The position numbers and the translations under genes are program-made. Shown here piece after piece: positions 9,942 to 18,805 of a DNA stretch of 64,000 bases; the first letter of the stretch is position 1, and each line of letters begins with the position of its first letter. Origin of the DNA: Terasakiella sp. SH-1 (lineage in GTDB: Bacteria > Pseudomonadota > Alphaproteobacteria > Rhodospirillales > Terasakiellaceae); NCBI RefSeq assembly GCF_004564135.1, contig NZ_CP038255.1, forward strand, positions 1,334,501-1,398,500. Direction: 5' to 3'. The notes under the pieces were generated by a model that did no database searches, had not been told where the DNA came from, and was given only the letters and a program-made list of their open reading frames with translations.

Positions 9942-9988
9942 GCTGAAGTATGTTTTTCATATCAGTCTTTTCTGATTTTTAGATTTGC

Positions 9989-10020
9989 TTGACGCCGCAT
10001 GTCTGAGGTGGTCTTGTATT
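9989..10020 (+). promoter_or_regulatory. Possible metY promoter
   Basis: TTGACG (9989-9994) is a good -35 box, followed by AT-rich TTGTAT/TGTATT 19-20 bases on; this spacing is longer than ideal. A small hairpin (GTC..GTATT / AATAC.GAC, 10011-10038) lies just before the metY ribosome-binding site. I could not match it to a SAM riboswitch. Confidence 0.3.
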
Positions 10021-10054
10021 GCCAATTTTAATACTGACTTATAGGAAAGCTTTC

Positions 10055-11347
10055 ATGTCTGATAAGAAACTTCATCCTGAAACACTGGCCCTGCACGCTG
10101 GTTACCGTAATGATGAAACTGCAAAATCTGTGGCTGTGCCCATCCACCAAACAACCTCTTATCAGTTTGATAGTGCTGAACATGCGGCCAATCTGTTTGC
10201 CCTGAAAGAATTCGGCAATATCTATACACGTATCATGAACCCGACCACTGATGTGCTGGAACAGCGCTTGGCCGCCCTTGAAGGTGGTGTGGCAGCCCTT
10301 GGTGTGGCATCTGGTCAGGCGGCTGCGACTTTTGCCATTTTGAACCTGTGTCAAGCTGGCGATAACTTCGTGACCTCAACCGACCTTTATGGTGGTACGT
10401 GGAACCTGTTTGCCAATACATTTAAGCAAATGGGCATCGAAGCGCGTTTTGTCGATCCGGCTGATCCGGAATCTTTCCGCAGCGCAACTGATGACAAGAC
10501 ACGTTGTTATTTTGCCGAAACCCTGCCGAATCCTAAGTTGAATGTCTTCCCCATTAAAGAAGTGGCTGATATTGGTCGTGAATTGGGTGTGCCGCTGATT
10601 ATGGATAACACAGCAGCACCGTTGATCTGTCGTCCGCTGGAACATGGTGCGGCGATTGTGATGTATTCCACAACCAAATATATCGGCGGTCATGGCACAT
10701 CTATCGGTGGTATGATCATTGATGGTGGTAATTTTGATTGGGAAGCTGGCGGTGATCGTTTCCCGACCCTGAACCAGCCGGACCCGAGCTACCACGGTGC
10801 TGTTTGGACAGAGGCGGTTAAGCCGCTTGGCCCGATTGCTTATATCATCCGTGCGCGTGTAACACTGTTGCGTGACATTGGTGCAGCAGAAAGCCCGTTC
10901 AATGCATGGCAGACAATTCAGGGGCTGGAAACTCTGCCGCTGCGTATGCGCCAGCATTGTGAAAATGCCAATAAGGTTGTTGAATTCCTCAACAACCACC
11001 CGAAAGTGGAAAATGTCATTCACCCGTCCATTCAAGATGGTGAGGCCAAGCGCCGTGCCGATGCTTATCTGGATGGTGGTTATGGTGCTCTTGTCGGGTT
11101 TGAGCTGAAAGACGGTCTGGATGCAGGTCGTAGCTTTATCGACTCACTGGAATTGCTCTATCACGTAGCAAACATCGGGGATGCCCGTTCTTTGGCGATC
11201 CATCCTGCCAGCACAACGCATTCACAGATGACAGAAGAAGAACAGGCCAAAGCGGGTGTGACACCGGGCTATGTTCGTCTGTCCATCGGGATTGAACATG
11301 CAGATGATATTATCGCCGATATCGAGCAAGCTTTGTCTAAATGCTAA
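10055..11347 (+). CDS. metY: O-acetylhomoserine aminocarboxypropyltransferase (sulfhydrylase)
   Basis: This PLP enzyme makes homocysteine (or methionine with methanethiol) from O-acetylhomoserine. The 430-residue protein has the SATTKYIGGHG-type PLP motif (STTKYIGGHG) with Lys208, and the MDNT segment of the Cys/Met-metabolism fold. The length (about 430, against about 390 for cystathionine synthases) and LHAGYRND start favour the OAH sulfhydrylase subfamily. The start is the ATG at 10055, preceded by AGGAAAG; the frame extends 12 codons upstream without a ribosome-binding site. Single gene with a terminator at 11368. Confidence 0.93.
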   Translation: MSDKKLHPETLALHAGYRNDETAKSVAVPIHQTTSYQFDSAEHAANLFALKEFGNIYTRIMNPTTDVLEQRLAALEGGVAALGVASGQAAATFAILNLCQAGDNFVTSTDLYGGTWNLFANTFKQMGIEARFVDPADPESFRSATDDKTRCYFAETLPNPKLNVFPIKEVADIGRELGVPLIMDNTAAPLICRPLEHGAAIVMYSTTKYIGGHGTSIGGMIIDGGNFDWEAGGDRFPTLNQPDPSYHGAVWTEAVKPLGPIAYIIRARVTLLRDIGAAESPFNAWQTIQGLETLPLRMRQHCENANKVVEFLNNHPKVENVIHPSIQDGEAKRRADAYLDGGYGALVGFELKDGLDAGRSFIDSLELLYHVANIGDARSLAIHPASTTHSQMTEEEQAKAGVTPGYVRLSIGIEHADDIIADIEQALSKC

Positions 11348-11367
11348 GTCTGCCATAATTTAAGCAT

Positions 11368-11398
11368 AAACGCCGGGCTATATATGGTCCGGCGTTTT
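11368..11398 (+). terminator. Terminator of metY
   Basis: The stem AAACGCCGG pairs with CCGGCGTTT around an 11-13 base loop, ending in a T run. It starts 20 bases after the metY stop. Confidence 0.85.
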
Positions 11399-11416
11399 TG
11401 TTTGCATAAAATAAAT

Positions 11417-12522
<1,106 letters not shown>

Positions 12523-12530
12523 AACAAGTG

Positions 12531-12597
12531 CCGTCCTCGCAAATGCGGGGACCTCTTTCAAGGGTAAAGGAGATTCCCAATCGAGTTGGGAATGATA
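12531..12597. repeat. Dispersed double-hairpin intergenic repeat, copy 3 (inverted)
   Basis: This is the same two-hairpin unit as at 11417 but in the opposite orientation: CCTCGCAAATGCGGGG, then a linker, then TTCCCAATCGAGTTGGGAA. It lies immediately after hemB. Confidence 0.85.
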
Positions 12598-12603
12598 AAG
12601 ATA

Positions 12604-12648
12604 TAAAAAAAGCCGCATCTTCCATAAGGGGACGCGGCCTTTTTGTTT
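12604..12648. terminator. Bidirectional terminator between hemB and cheW
   Basis: An A run, the stem GCCGC...TTCC / GGGG...GCGGC and a T run are symmetric, so it can end both hemB (plus) and cheW (minus). Confidence 0.75.
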
Positions 12649-12663
12649 AAATTTCTTTACAGA

Positions 12664-13176
12664 TTAAACGGCAGCTTTCGCGCCCTTCATTTCTGTTGTT
12701 TGGATGTCGAGCATGCGGTCTACATCCAGTACAACCATCAGCTGGCCGTCTAGGCGATAAACGCCGGAAGCGAATTCGCGCCAGATTGGGTCCAGTGTCG
12801 ATGGGTTGCGCTCATAATTCTTTTCATCAAGGCTGAGAACTTCACCAACGGTGTCAACCAGCAGGCTGTACAGTTCATTGATATGTTCGACAGTCACGCC
12901 CATGCTTTGGCCGTCGTCGTCACGCTTTGGCAGGCCAAGGCGCACACGCACGTCGATCACGGTTACAATACGACCACGCAAGTTGATGGAGCCTGCAACT
13001 TCTTTGGGTGCAAGCGGAATAAAGGCAATATGGTCCGGCATCAAAATGTCCTGAACTTTCAGAACAGGAATACCAAACAACTGATCAGCGATTTTGAAAG
13101 TGACGTAATCTTCCAAACCGTCCCCTTTGATAAGGTCTGTTGATTGCGCGTCATTCGTTGTTACGAGCTGATTCAT
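12664..13176 (-). CDS. cheW: Chemotaxis coupling protein CheW
   Basis: CheW links chemoreceptors to the kinase CheA. The 170-residue protein is a single CheW domain (about residues 22-160) after a 20-residue polar leader. Family segments are YVTFKIADQLFGIPV, the conserved NLRGRIVTVIDVR run and GVYRLDGQLMVVLD. There is no CheA or CheY nearby, so it acts with components encoded elsewhere and perhaps with the two receptors at 39748 and 47176. The 146-base gap upstream can hold its promoter. Confidence 0.95.
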   Translation of the reverse strand: MNQLVTTNDAQSTDLIKGDGLEDYVTFKIADQLFGIPVLKVQDILMPDHIAFIPLAPKEVAGSINLRGRIVTVIDVRVRLGLPKRDDDGQSMGVTVEHINELYSLLVDTVGEVLSLDEKNYERNPSTLDPIWREFASGVYRLDGQLMVVLDVDRMLDIQTTEMKGAKAAV

Positions 13177-13322
13177 TTTTTCTCTCCGGCCATTAGCATT
13201 TCAGCTTGTTGTCAAAAGGCTCTTCTAAAAGATGTATCTACCAATTTGACAGCTGCGCAAATCTACACAAAAAACACAGCAGAGTTAAGCCAAATTATGA
13301 GATAGCCCCCTAAAATTTATAA

Positions 13323-14165
13323 TTACCCGGTCAACCACTGTTTTACAAGCCCGATTTGCGTCTCATCCATCAACGTTGGGGCGTGGCCGACTTTGGGGAT
13401 TTCAACCAGCTCGGCATCCGGGCCGCGTTTTAGCATTTCCTGGGCTGTTTCTTTGGTCAAAAGATCGGAGTCTTCGCCCCGCAGAATCAGCACCGGGCAT
13501 TTAATGGATTCCCAGATGGGCCAAAGGTCGACATCAACGGGATCAGCCTCTTTAAAAGGCTGAGAAATTGCTGGGTCGTAATGAAAAGCAAACTGACCGT
13601 CTTCACATTTCTTGGCACTATGTTCCGCCAGATGTTTCCATTGTTCATCACTTAAGGGACCAAAGGGAGCATGGATCAGGCGCAAATGTTGTTCCAAAGC
13701 CTCCAGGGACGGAAATTTGGGGTCCATGCCAAGATAATCACCAATGCGGGCCAGTGAGTCTTTGGGGATAAAGGGGCCAACATCATTGACAATCAGGCGT
13801 TGAATGGGGCTGTTGGGCTGAATGGCGAGCATCATGCCGATGATTCCCCCCATGGATGTACCAATCCAGTCGACCTTTTCATCCCCGATTTTGGCAAGTA
13901 GAGTTGCCATATCATTTACATAAAGCGGGAATCCATAATCTGAGGGATTAAGCAACCAGTCACTATATCCCCTGCCCGCCATATCCGGGCAGATGACCTG
14001 GTGGGTATCGGTCAGGGCTTGCGCCAGTTCATCAAAGTCACGGCTGTTGCGGGTGAGCCCGTGGGCACAGATGGCCGTGCGTCCCGCTTCTTCAAATCCC
14101 CAATGGGTATAGGCAATGCGGTGAAAACCATGAGGGCCAAGGCTGAGGAAACTTTTCTGTTGCAT
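13323..14165 (-). CDS. Alpha/beta hydrolase
   Basis: This 280-residue soluble hydrolase has the nucleophile elbow GTSMGG (Ser104), oxyanion HGLTRN and a late GHAPTL carrying the catalytic His. Substrate is unknown; esterase, lactonase and C-C hydrolase activities are all possible in this family. A relative at 46030 shares GLTRNS.DF and GHAPTL. It is divergent from the enoyl-CoA hydratase at 14259, with 93 bases between for both promoters. Confidence 0.9.
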   Translation of the reverse strand: MQQKSFLSLGPHGFHRIAYTHWGFEEAGRTAICAHGLTRNSRDFDELAQALTDTHQVICPDMAGRGYSDWLLNPSDYGFPLYVNDMATLLAKIGDEKVDWIGTSMGGIIGMMLAIQPNSPIQRLIVNDVGPFIPKDSLARIGDYLGMDPKFPSLEALEQHLRLIHAPFGPLSDEQWKHLAEHSAKKCEDGQFAFHYDPAISQPFKEADPVDVDLWPIWESIKCPVLILRGEDSDLLTKETAQEMLKRGPDAELVEIPKVGHAPTLMDETQIGLVKQWLTG

Positions 14166-14258
14166 GGCAACTTATCCTTCTTATTCAAACAATTTGCCTT
14201 ATCTTGCAAAGTTGATAGTTTGTTCGTCAAACAAAATCTCTAAGCGGAGCAAAAAGAT

Positions 14259-15038
14259 ATGAGCGATCCTATCCTTGTTCAACGTGATGATGCGATTGTG
14301 ACCATTACTTTGAACAACCCGGAAAAACGCAATGCCCTGACCAAACCTGCCTGGCAAAAGTTGGGCGATGTGATGGAAGAGCTTTCAGCAGATAATGATT
14401 TGCGTTGCATTATTATTCGTGGGGCTGGCGATGAAGCTTTTGCGGCAGGAGCTGATATTTCTGAATTTCCTGAAGAACGCTCCAGTGCGGCCCAAGCCAA
14501 AGCCTATGGGGAAATTGTGACACGTACGGTCAAGGCGATTGAAGAATGCCGCCATCCGACGGTTGCTATGATTAAAGGGGCTTGTACAGGTGGCGGGCTG
14601 GAAATTGCCTGTGCGTGCGATATGCGTATTGCGGGGGAAAGTTCGCGTTTCGGCGTGCCGATCAACCGTTTGGGGCATACATTGGCCTATCCTGAACTGG
14701 ATGCGATTCTGCGCCTTGTCAGTCCGGCGGTGATGCTGGAATTGTTGCTTGAAGGTCGTGTTGTGGATGCGGATTACGCACTACGTGTTGGCATGATCAA
14801 TCGTATTGTGGAAGACTGGGAAGTTGAAGAAGAAGCCAAACAATGTGCTGAACGTATTGCCAAAGGGGCCCCTCTGGCTGCACGTCTGCACAAAAAAATG
14901 GTGTCACGCCTGAAACGTCCAGAGCCTTTGACGCAAACAGAGTTGGATGAAGCCTTTTCCACTTGTGATTCGGAAGATTACCAAAACGGCTATCGTGCCT
15001 TTATGGAAAAGAAAAAGCCGGTCTTTAAGGCAAAGTAG
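14259..15038 (+). CDS. Enoyl-CoA hydratase/isomerase family protein
   Basis: The 259-residue crotonase-fold protein has the oxyanion-hole segments AAGADISEF (about residue 67) and GACTGGGLEIACACD (about 108). The glutamates used by classical hydratases are not clearly placed: the segment after GGGLE contains a Glu, but the second acid position lies in INRLGHTLAYPELD, where I cannot align it by eye. It could therefore be a hydratase, an isomerase or a decarboxylase of the superfamily. ATG start with AAGCGGAGC upstream. It is a single gene. Confidence 0.9.
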   Translation: MSDPILVQRDDAIVTITLNNPEKRNALTKPAWQKLGDVMEELSADNDLRCIIIRGAGDEAFAAGADISEFPEERSSAAQAKAYGEIVTRTVKAIEECRHPTVAMIKGACTGGGLEIACACDMRIAGESSRFGVPINRLGHTLAYPELDAILRLVSPAVMLELLLEGRVVDADYALRVGMINRIVEDWEVEEEAKQCAERIAKGAPLAARLHKKMVSRLKRPEPLTQTELDEAFSTCDSEDYQNGYRAFMEKKKPVFKAK

Positions 15039-15043
15039 ATTCT

Positions 15044-15071
15044 CGTCGTCCTGGCTTTTGCGAGGGCGACA
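15044..15071. repeat. Dispersed repeat, degenerate half copy
   Basis: CGTCGTCCTGGCTTTTGCGAGGGCGAC keeps one hairpin of the dispersed unit, between two convergent genes. Confidence 0.55.
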
Positions 15072-15076
15072 GAGGT

Positions 15077-15553
15077 CTATAGAGTTTTATAGCCACCTTG
15101 GAAATAGAGCAATGGTCCGGTGGCATCGCTGTTGGTGCTGATCGAAGTCACTTCGCCGATAAAGATGGTATGGTCCCCACCCTTGTGAGATTCGACACGC
15201 TTACATTCCAGTGTTGCCAGTGTGCCGTCCAGAACTGGACAACCATTTTGACCTTCGTGCCATTTAATCGTATCGAACTTGTTTTCGTCGCTGCCCGCAA
15301 ACAGATTGGATAGATTTTCCTGATTTTCCGCAAGGATGCAGATATTGAAGTTCGGCTCTGAAAGGAAAACATCGTTAAGCTGGCTGTCGGTCTTTAAAGA
15401 AAACAGGACCAATGGCGGCTCTAGGGAGACAGAGGCAAAAGAATTGATAGTGACACCAATGTTGCCCGCCTTTTCAGACTGGCTTGTGACAACAGTAATC
15501 CCTGTGGCAAATTGGCCCAGGACATCACGGAATTCGCGCTGATCGAAACTCAT
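15077..15553 (-). CDS. Flavin reductase family protein
   Basis: This 158-residue FMN-binding split-barrel protein is of the HpaC/ActVB type; such proteins supply reduced flavin to a monooxygenase. Family features are FRDVLGQFATGITVVT at the start, NSFASVSLEPPLVLFS (FMN phosphate contact), and the late GGDHTIFIGEV loop. There is no partner monooxygenase next to it, so its oxygenase is unknown. It is convergent with the enoyl-CoA hydratase. Confidence 0.92.
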   Translation of the reverse strand: MSFDQREFRDVLGQFATGITVVTSQSEKAGNIGVTINSFASVSLEPPLVLFSLKTDSQLNDVFLSEPNFNICILAENQENLSNLFAGSDENKFDTIKWHEGQNGCPVLDGTLATLECKRVESHKGGDHTIFIGEVTSISTNSDATGPLLYFQGGYKTL

Positions 15554-15680
15554 ATCTCACCTATTCGTTGCTTTTAGACTTCAATAGAGATTGAATGAAG
15601 AGCCGTCAATAGCTTGTTTAATCAATCTCTTCAGCTATATTTTATATAAGTCCTACTGAATGGTTGTGCGAAGGAAAAAG

Positions 15681-16178
15681 ATGTTTAATTCACGATCAAA
15701 TCCATATGAGGGTGAAAGCCGTCAGGCTGTTGGCCCAGACCCGCTGGAACAGCCTGAATTTTATGATGGTATAACTCAAAAGCGGATTTTGGCCTATGTG
15801 GTTGATTTTCTGATTTGTGCCGGGCTTGGTGGATTGGGATTTGTTTTGGCTGGAATCATGGGGATTATGAGCTTTGGTTTGCTGTTTGCGCCCATGATGG
15901 CGCTGATGGCCTTGATCCCGATTGCCTATCATACGTTTTTAATCGGTTCAGCCAAGAGCGCGACCTATGGGATGCGTTTTGCCGGGATCAGGGTGTATCG
16001 CCTTGATGGGGGGCGTCCAGAATTAATGCAGGCTTTTGTACAGTCCGCTTTATTCTTTTTGACGGTACCGCCAACCTCTTTTCTTATTTTGATTGTGTGT
16101 TTGTTTAATCTGCGCAGGCGCTGTCTTCATGATATACTTGCCGGGACTTTGGTGTTAAATATTCCTGAACAAGAATAA
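15681..16178 (+). CDS. RDD family membrane protein
   Basis: This 165-residue integral membrane protein has three or four hydrophobic helices (about residues 35-58, 62-85, 118-145) and the RDD family pattern RILAYVVDFLI near the start and RRRCLHDILAGT at the end. The Arg/Asp residues that give the family its name are present. The start at ATG 15681 is favoured by AAGGA upstream; an ATG at 15660 is possible. Function is unknown; some RDD proteins are ion exchangers. It is 14 bases upstream of bpt and probably co-transcribed. Confidence 0.9.
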   Translation: MFNSRSNPYEGESRQAVGPDPLEQPEFYDGITQKRILAYVVDFLICAGLGGLGFVLAGIMGIMSFGLLFAPMMALMALIPIAYHTFLIGSAKSATYGMRFAGIRVYRLDGGRPELMQAFVQSALFFLTVPPTSFLILIVCLFNLRRRCLHDILAGTLVLNIPEQE

Positions 16179-16192
16179 GCCTAAGGTAAGCA

Positions 16193-16915
16193 ATGCGCCC
16201 GGATCGTACCCAGTCCAAGGTCTTTTTTTATACAACGTCCCCCCTGTCCTGCCCTTATTTGGATGGGGAGGTTGAAAGACGTATTGTGACTGAATTGACT
16301 GGGGCAGATGCGGATGATCTGCATAATGCCCTTTCTAAAGGTGGTTTTCGTCGCAGTCACTATATGGCTTATGCCCCTGTATGTCCGAATTGTTCGGCCT
16401 GTGTTCCTGTGCGTGTGGATGCGCAGAATTTTCATTTCTCTAAAAGCTGGCGTCGGGTGGAAAAGCAGTTTTCCTATCTGGAAGCAACACTTTGTGAGCC
16501 CGTAGCCACCCAAGAGCAGTTTTTATTGTTTGAGAAATATCAAAAAAAGCGTCATGGCGATGGCGATATGGCCTCGATGGATTATTTTGACTATCGCTCC
16601 ATGATTGAAGAAACGCCGATCAAAACATCGCTTGTTGAATTTCGCGAAGAAGGAACATTGGTTTCAGCCTTGTTGATGGACCATCTCGATGATGGCTTGT
16701 CTGCGGTGTATAGTTTTTTTGATGATGCAAAAAAATACCGGGGTATGGGGAATTATATGGTGCTATGGGCGATCCGTCAGGCTGTGGTGCAGAACCTCCC
16801 TTATGTTTATCTTGGCTACTTGATTAAAGACTGTCGTAAAATGTCCTATAAGGGACGTTACAGCCCGCTTGAAGGCTGCGTTGACGGGCAATGGGTATTG
16901 TTGAATACCGACTAA
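16193..16915 (+). CDS. bpt: Aspartate/glutamate leucyltransferase (arginyltransferase-like, N-end rule)
   Basis: Bpt adds Leu from Leu-tRNA to proteins with N-terminal Asp or Glu, which marks them for ClpS/ClpAP. The 240-residue protein has the N-terminal CPYL, the GGFRRSHYMAYAPVCPNCSAC cluster at about residues 50-70, and the C-terminal acyltransferase-fold part with YVYLGYLIKDCRKMSYK. Length and motifs are typical. It follows the RDD gene closely. Confidence 0.95.
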   Translation: MRPDRTQSKVFFYTTSPLSCPYLDGEVERRIVTELTGADADDLHNALSKGGFRRSHYMAYAPVCPNCSACVPVRVDAQNFHFSKSWRRVEKQFSYLEATLCEPVATQEQFLLFEKYQKKRHGDGDMASMDYFDYRSMIEETPIKTSLVEFREEGTLVSALLMDHLDDGLSAVYSFFDDAKKYRGMGNYMVLWAIRQAVVQNLPYVYLGYLIKDCRKMSYKGRYSPLEGCVDGQWVLLNTD

Positions 16916-16936
16916 CACTTAGAAAAAAATCAAATA

Positions 16937-16946
16937 TTGCAATGCA
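16937..16946. promoter_or_regulatory. TTGCAATGCA site upstream of the TRAP operon
   Basis: Exact copy of the sites at 47059 and 59916. It lies 27 bases before the possible sigma-54 box and 150 bases before the dctP start. Confidence 0.35.
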
Positions 16947-16963
16947 GTACGCGTTTTTGCGTA

Positions 16964-16979
16964 TGGTCTTTTGTTTGCA
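16964..16979 (+). promoter_or_regulatory. Possible sigma-54 promoter of the TRAP operon
   Basis: TGGTCTTTTGTTTGCA keeps the GG-N10-GC invariant spacing and the TTTGCA -12 half but has a poor -24 half. Dicarboxylate transporter genes in other alphaproteobacteria are often sigma-54 dependent. Weak evidence. Confidence 0.25.
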
Positions 16980-17014
16980 AGTGGTTTGCAGCAGGCGTAA
17001 GCTAAATTCTTATT

Positions 17015-17054
17015 GGTTATCGGATAACCGATGTCCGGTTAACAGATAACCGGA
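17015..17054. promoter_or_regulatory. Two palindromic operators before the TRAP operon
   Basis: GGTTATCGGATAACC (17015-17029) and TCCGGTTA.ACAGA.TAACCGGA (17034-17054) are two palindromes sharing the half site GGTTA, with centres 22 bases apart (about two helical turns), ending 35 bases before the dctP start. The layout fits cooperative binding of a repressor or activator of the transporter. The regulator is not in the window. Confidence 0.6.
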
Positions 17055-17089
17055 TTTGAGAATTTAAATGTGATTAGGGAGGTTTTCAC

Positions 17090-18184
17090 ATGAAGCGTCG
17101 TGATTTTCTAGCCGGAGCAGCTGCGGTCGGTGCCATTGGTGCAGCAAGTGCTGTTTCTGCGCCTGCTATTGCAAGCGGTAAGCGTACACTCAAAATGGTG
17201 ACCACTTGGCCGAAGAATTTCCCCGGCCTGGGCACTGGTGCGGCTCGTGCTGCAAAACGTATCACGGACATGTCTGACGGTCAGTTAACCGTTAAATTAT
17301 TTGCGGCTGGTGAATTGGTGCCTGCATTTGAATCTTTTGATGCGGTGTCCAGCGGGACGGCTGATCTTTACCATGCGGCTGAATATTATTGGCAAGGTAA
17401 GCATAAGGCATTTAACTTCTTCACTTCTGTTCCTTATGGTCTGACAGCGGGTGAGATGGATGCCTGGATTCACCATGGTGGTGGTCAGGAGTTATGGGAC
17501 GAACTGGCGTCCGGCTTTAATATCAAGCCGTTTGCTTGTGGTAACACAGGCGTTCAGATGGGTGGTTGGTTCAATAAGGAAATCAATTCCGTTGAAGACC
17601 TGAAAGGTCTTAAAATCCGCATGCCGGGTTTGGGTGGTGAAGTGCTGCGTCGTCTGGGTGCTGCGGCTGTAACCCTGCCAGGTGGTGAGATTTTCCCATC
17701 CCTGCAATCTGGTGCCATTGATGCGACAGAATGGGTTGGCCCATGGAATGATCTGGCCTTTGGTTTCTATAAAGTGACCAAATATTATTATTCACCGGGC
17801 TTCCACGAGCCGGGTTCAACATTGTCTTGTGGTGTAAACCTTGATGTGTGGAAATCACTGACACCTGCACAACAGGCAATCGTTCAGAACGCGACGATGG
17901 CAGAAAACAACTATATGATGGCTGAATTTAACGCCCGTAACGGTGACAGCCTTGAGGTTCTGCTTAAGAAACATGGTGTTCAGGAACGCAAGTTCTCTGA
18001 CGATGTGATGATGGCGATTGGTGATGCCTCAGGTGAAGTAATGCGCGAAGTTGCCAAAACCGATGCCCTGACAACGAAGATCTTTGATAGCTATACTGAC
18101 TTCCGTCGCAAAGCGATTAAATGGTCTGATCGTTCAGAAGCATCTTACTGGAACGCACGTAAGCTGCCGTTCAAATACAGCTAA
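17090..18184 (+). CDS. TRAP transporter substrate-binding protein, TakP-like (2-oxoacid type)
   Basis: This is a periplasmic solute-binding protein of 364 residues with a twin-arginine-like signal (RRDFLAG at residues 3-9, cleavage near APAIASG). From memory, long stretches match the alpha-keto acid binder TakP of Rhodobacter: AGELVPAFES, HHGGG, GNTGVQMGGWF, DATEWVGPWND and YYYSPGFHEPG. 2-oxoacid or related monocarboxylate binding is therefore likely but not proved. The start ATG at 17090 has GGGAGG upstream. A hairpin after the gene probably sets a higher level of this protein than of the permeases that follow. Confidence 0.92.
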   Translation: MKRRDFLAGAAAVGAIGAASAVSAPAIASGKRTLKMVTTWPKNFPGLGTGAARAAKRITDMSDGQLTVKLFAAGELVPAFESFDAVSSGTADLYHAAEYYWQGKHKAFNFFTSVPYGLTAGEMDAWIHHGGGQELWDELASGFNIKPFACGNTGVQMGGWFNKEINSVEDLKGLKIRMPGLGGEVLRRLGAAAVTLPGGEIFPSLQSGAIDATEWVGPWNDLAFGFYKVTKYYYSPGFHEPGSTLSCGVNLDVWKSLTPAQQAIVQNATMAENNYMMAEFNARNGDSLEVLLKKHGVQERKFSDDVMMAIGDASGEVMREVAKTDALTTKIFDSYTDFRRKAIKWSDRSEASYWNARKLPFKYS

Positions 18185-18190
18185 TTGCAC

Positions 18191-18232
18191 AAAAAAGGGC
18201 GACAGCACAAATCTGTGCGTCGCCCTTTTTTT
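18191..18232 (+). terminator. Hairpin terminator/attenuator between dctP and dctQ
   Basis: AAAAAAGGGCGAC.GCAC / GTGC.GTCGCCCTTTTTTT has a stem of 17 pairs and an ideal T run. Lying inside the operon, it probably gives partial termination and so an excess of binding protein over membrane subunits. Confidence 0.85.
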
Positions 18233-18257
18233 GTCGATTTCTAATGGGAGATAAGCT

Positions 18258-18803
18258 TTGGGGTCACTTTCGACTTTGATGCGCTTTATTGACGGGTTGA
18301 ACCAGACGATTGGCCGAACAGTCGCCTGGCTGGCGGTGATCATGGTGATCACGCAGTTTTCCGTTGTGGTGATGCGCTATGTTTTCGGCATCGGTTCGAT
18401 TATGATGCAGGAATCTGTCGTCTATATGCATTCATTTTTATTTATGATCGGTGCAGGCTATACATTACTGCACAATGGGCATGTACGCGTGGATGTTTTC
18501 TATCGTGAAGCCGGGGTGCGTAAAAAAGCAGTCATTGATATTTTCGGTGTTGTTTTCTTGCTTTTACCTGTTTGTTTCCTGATTGGGGATTCATCCTGGA
18601 AATATGTTTATCAATCCTGGTCAATCCTTGAAGGGTCCAAGGAAACCAGCGGGATTCATGCTGTTTATCTTCTGAAATCCGTTATTTTGGTTTTCTGTGT
18701 TCTCTTGAGTTTGCAAGGGATTGCCCTGGCATTGCGTTCTTTCCTGATTTTAAAAGGGGCGCTGGTGCCAGAAGAAGACCATGACGTACATGAGGTGCCT
18801 TAA
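18258..18803 (+). CDS. dctQ: TRAP transporter small permease (DctQ)
   Basis: This 181-residue membrane protein has four predicted helices (about residues 18-40, 55-77, 95-115, 137-157). Such proteins form the small subunit that pairs with DctM. The start is TTG at 18258 with GGGAG seven bases upstream; ATG at 18279 is the alternative. It is two bases from dctM. Confidence 0.9.
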   Translation: MGSLSTLMRFIDGLNQTIGRTVAWLAVIMVITQFSVVVMRYVFGIGSIMMQESVVYMHSFLFMIGAGYTLLHNGHVRVDVFYREAGVRKKAVIDIFGVVFLLLPVCFLIGDSSWKYVYQSWSILEGSKETSGIHAVYLLKSVILVFCVLLSLQGIALALRSFLILKGALVPEEDHDVHEVP

Positions 18804-18805
18804 TC

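Larger units (their letters stand above)
9645..10054. other. Divergent intergenic region between icmF and metY
   Basis: This 410-base region separates icmF (minus) from metY (plus). It holds, from left to right, the purine-rich ribosome-binding stretch of icmF (GGGAGG next to 9650), an imperfect palindrome (9676-9696), a MerR/LiuR-like palindrome (9787-9804), a copy of the dispersed double-hairpin repeat (9881-9941) and the metY promoter zone. Open frames inside it consist mostly of repeat sequence and are not genes. Confidence 0.7.

Noticed and set aside
9766-9975. Open frame of 69 codons upstream of metY
   Set aside because: Its second half is the dispersed hairpin repeat and the first half is the LiuR-like operator; no ribosome-binding site or family.
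9960-10054. SAM riboswitch in the metY leader
   Set aside because: The leader has a hairpin and a GGTGG stretch, but I could not fit the SAM-II pseudoknot; a covariance-model search would decide.
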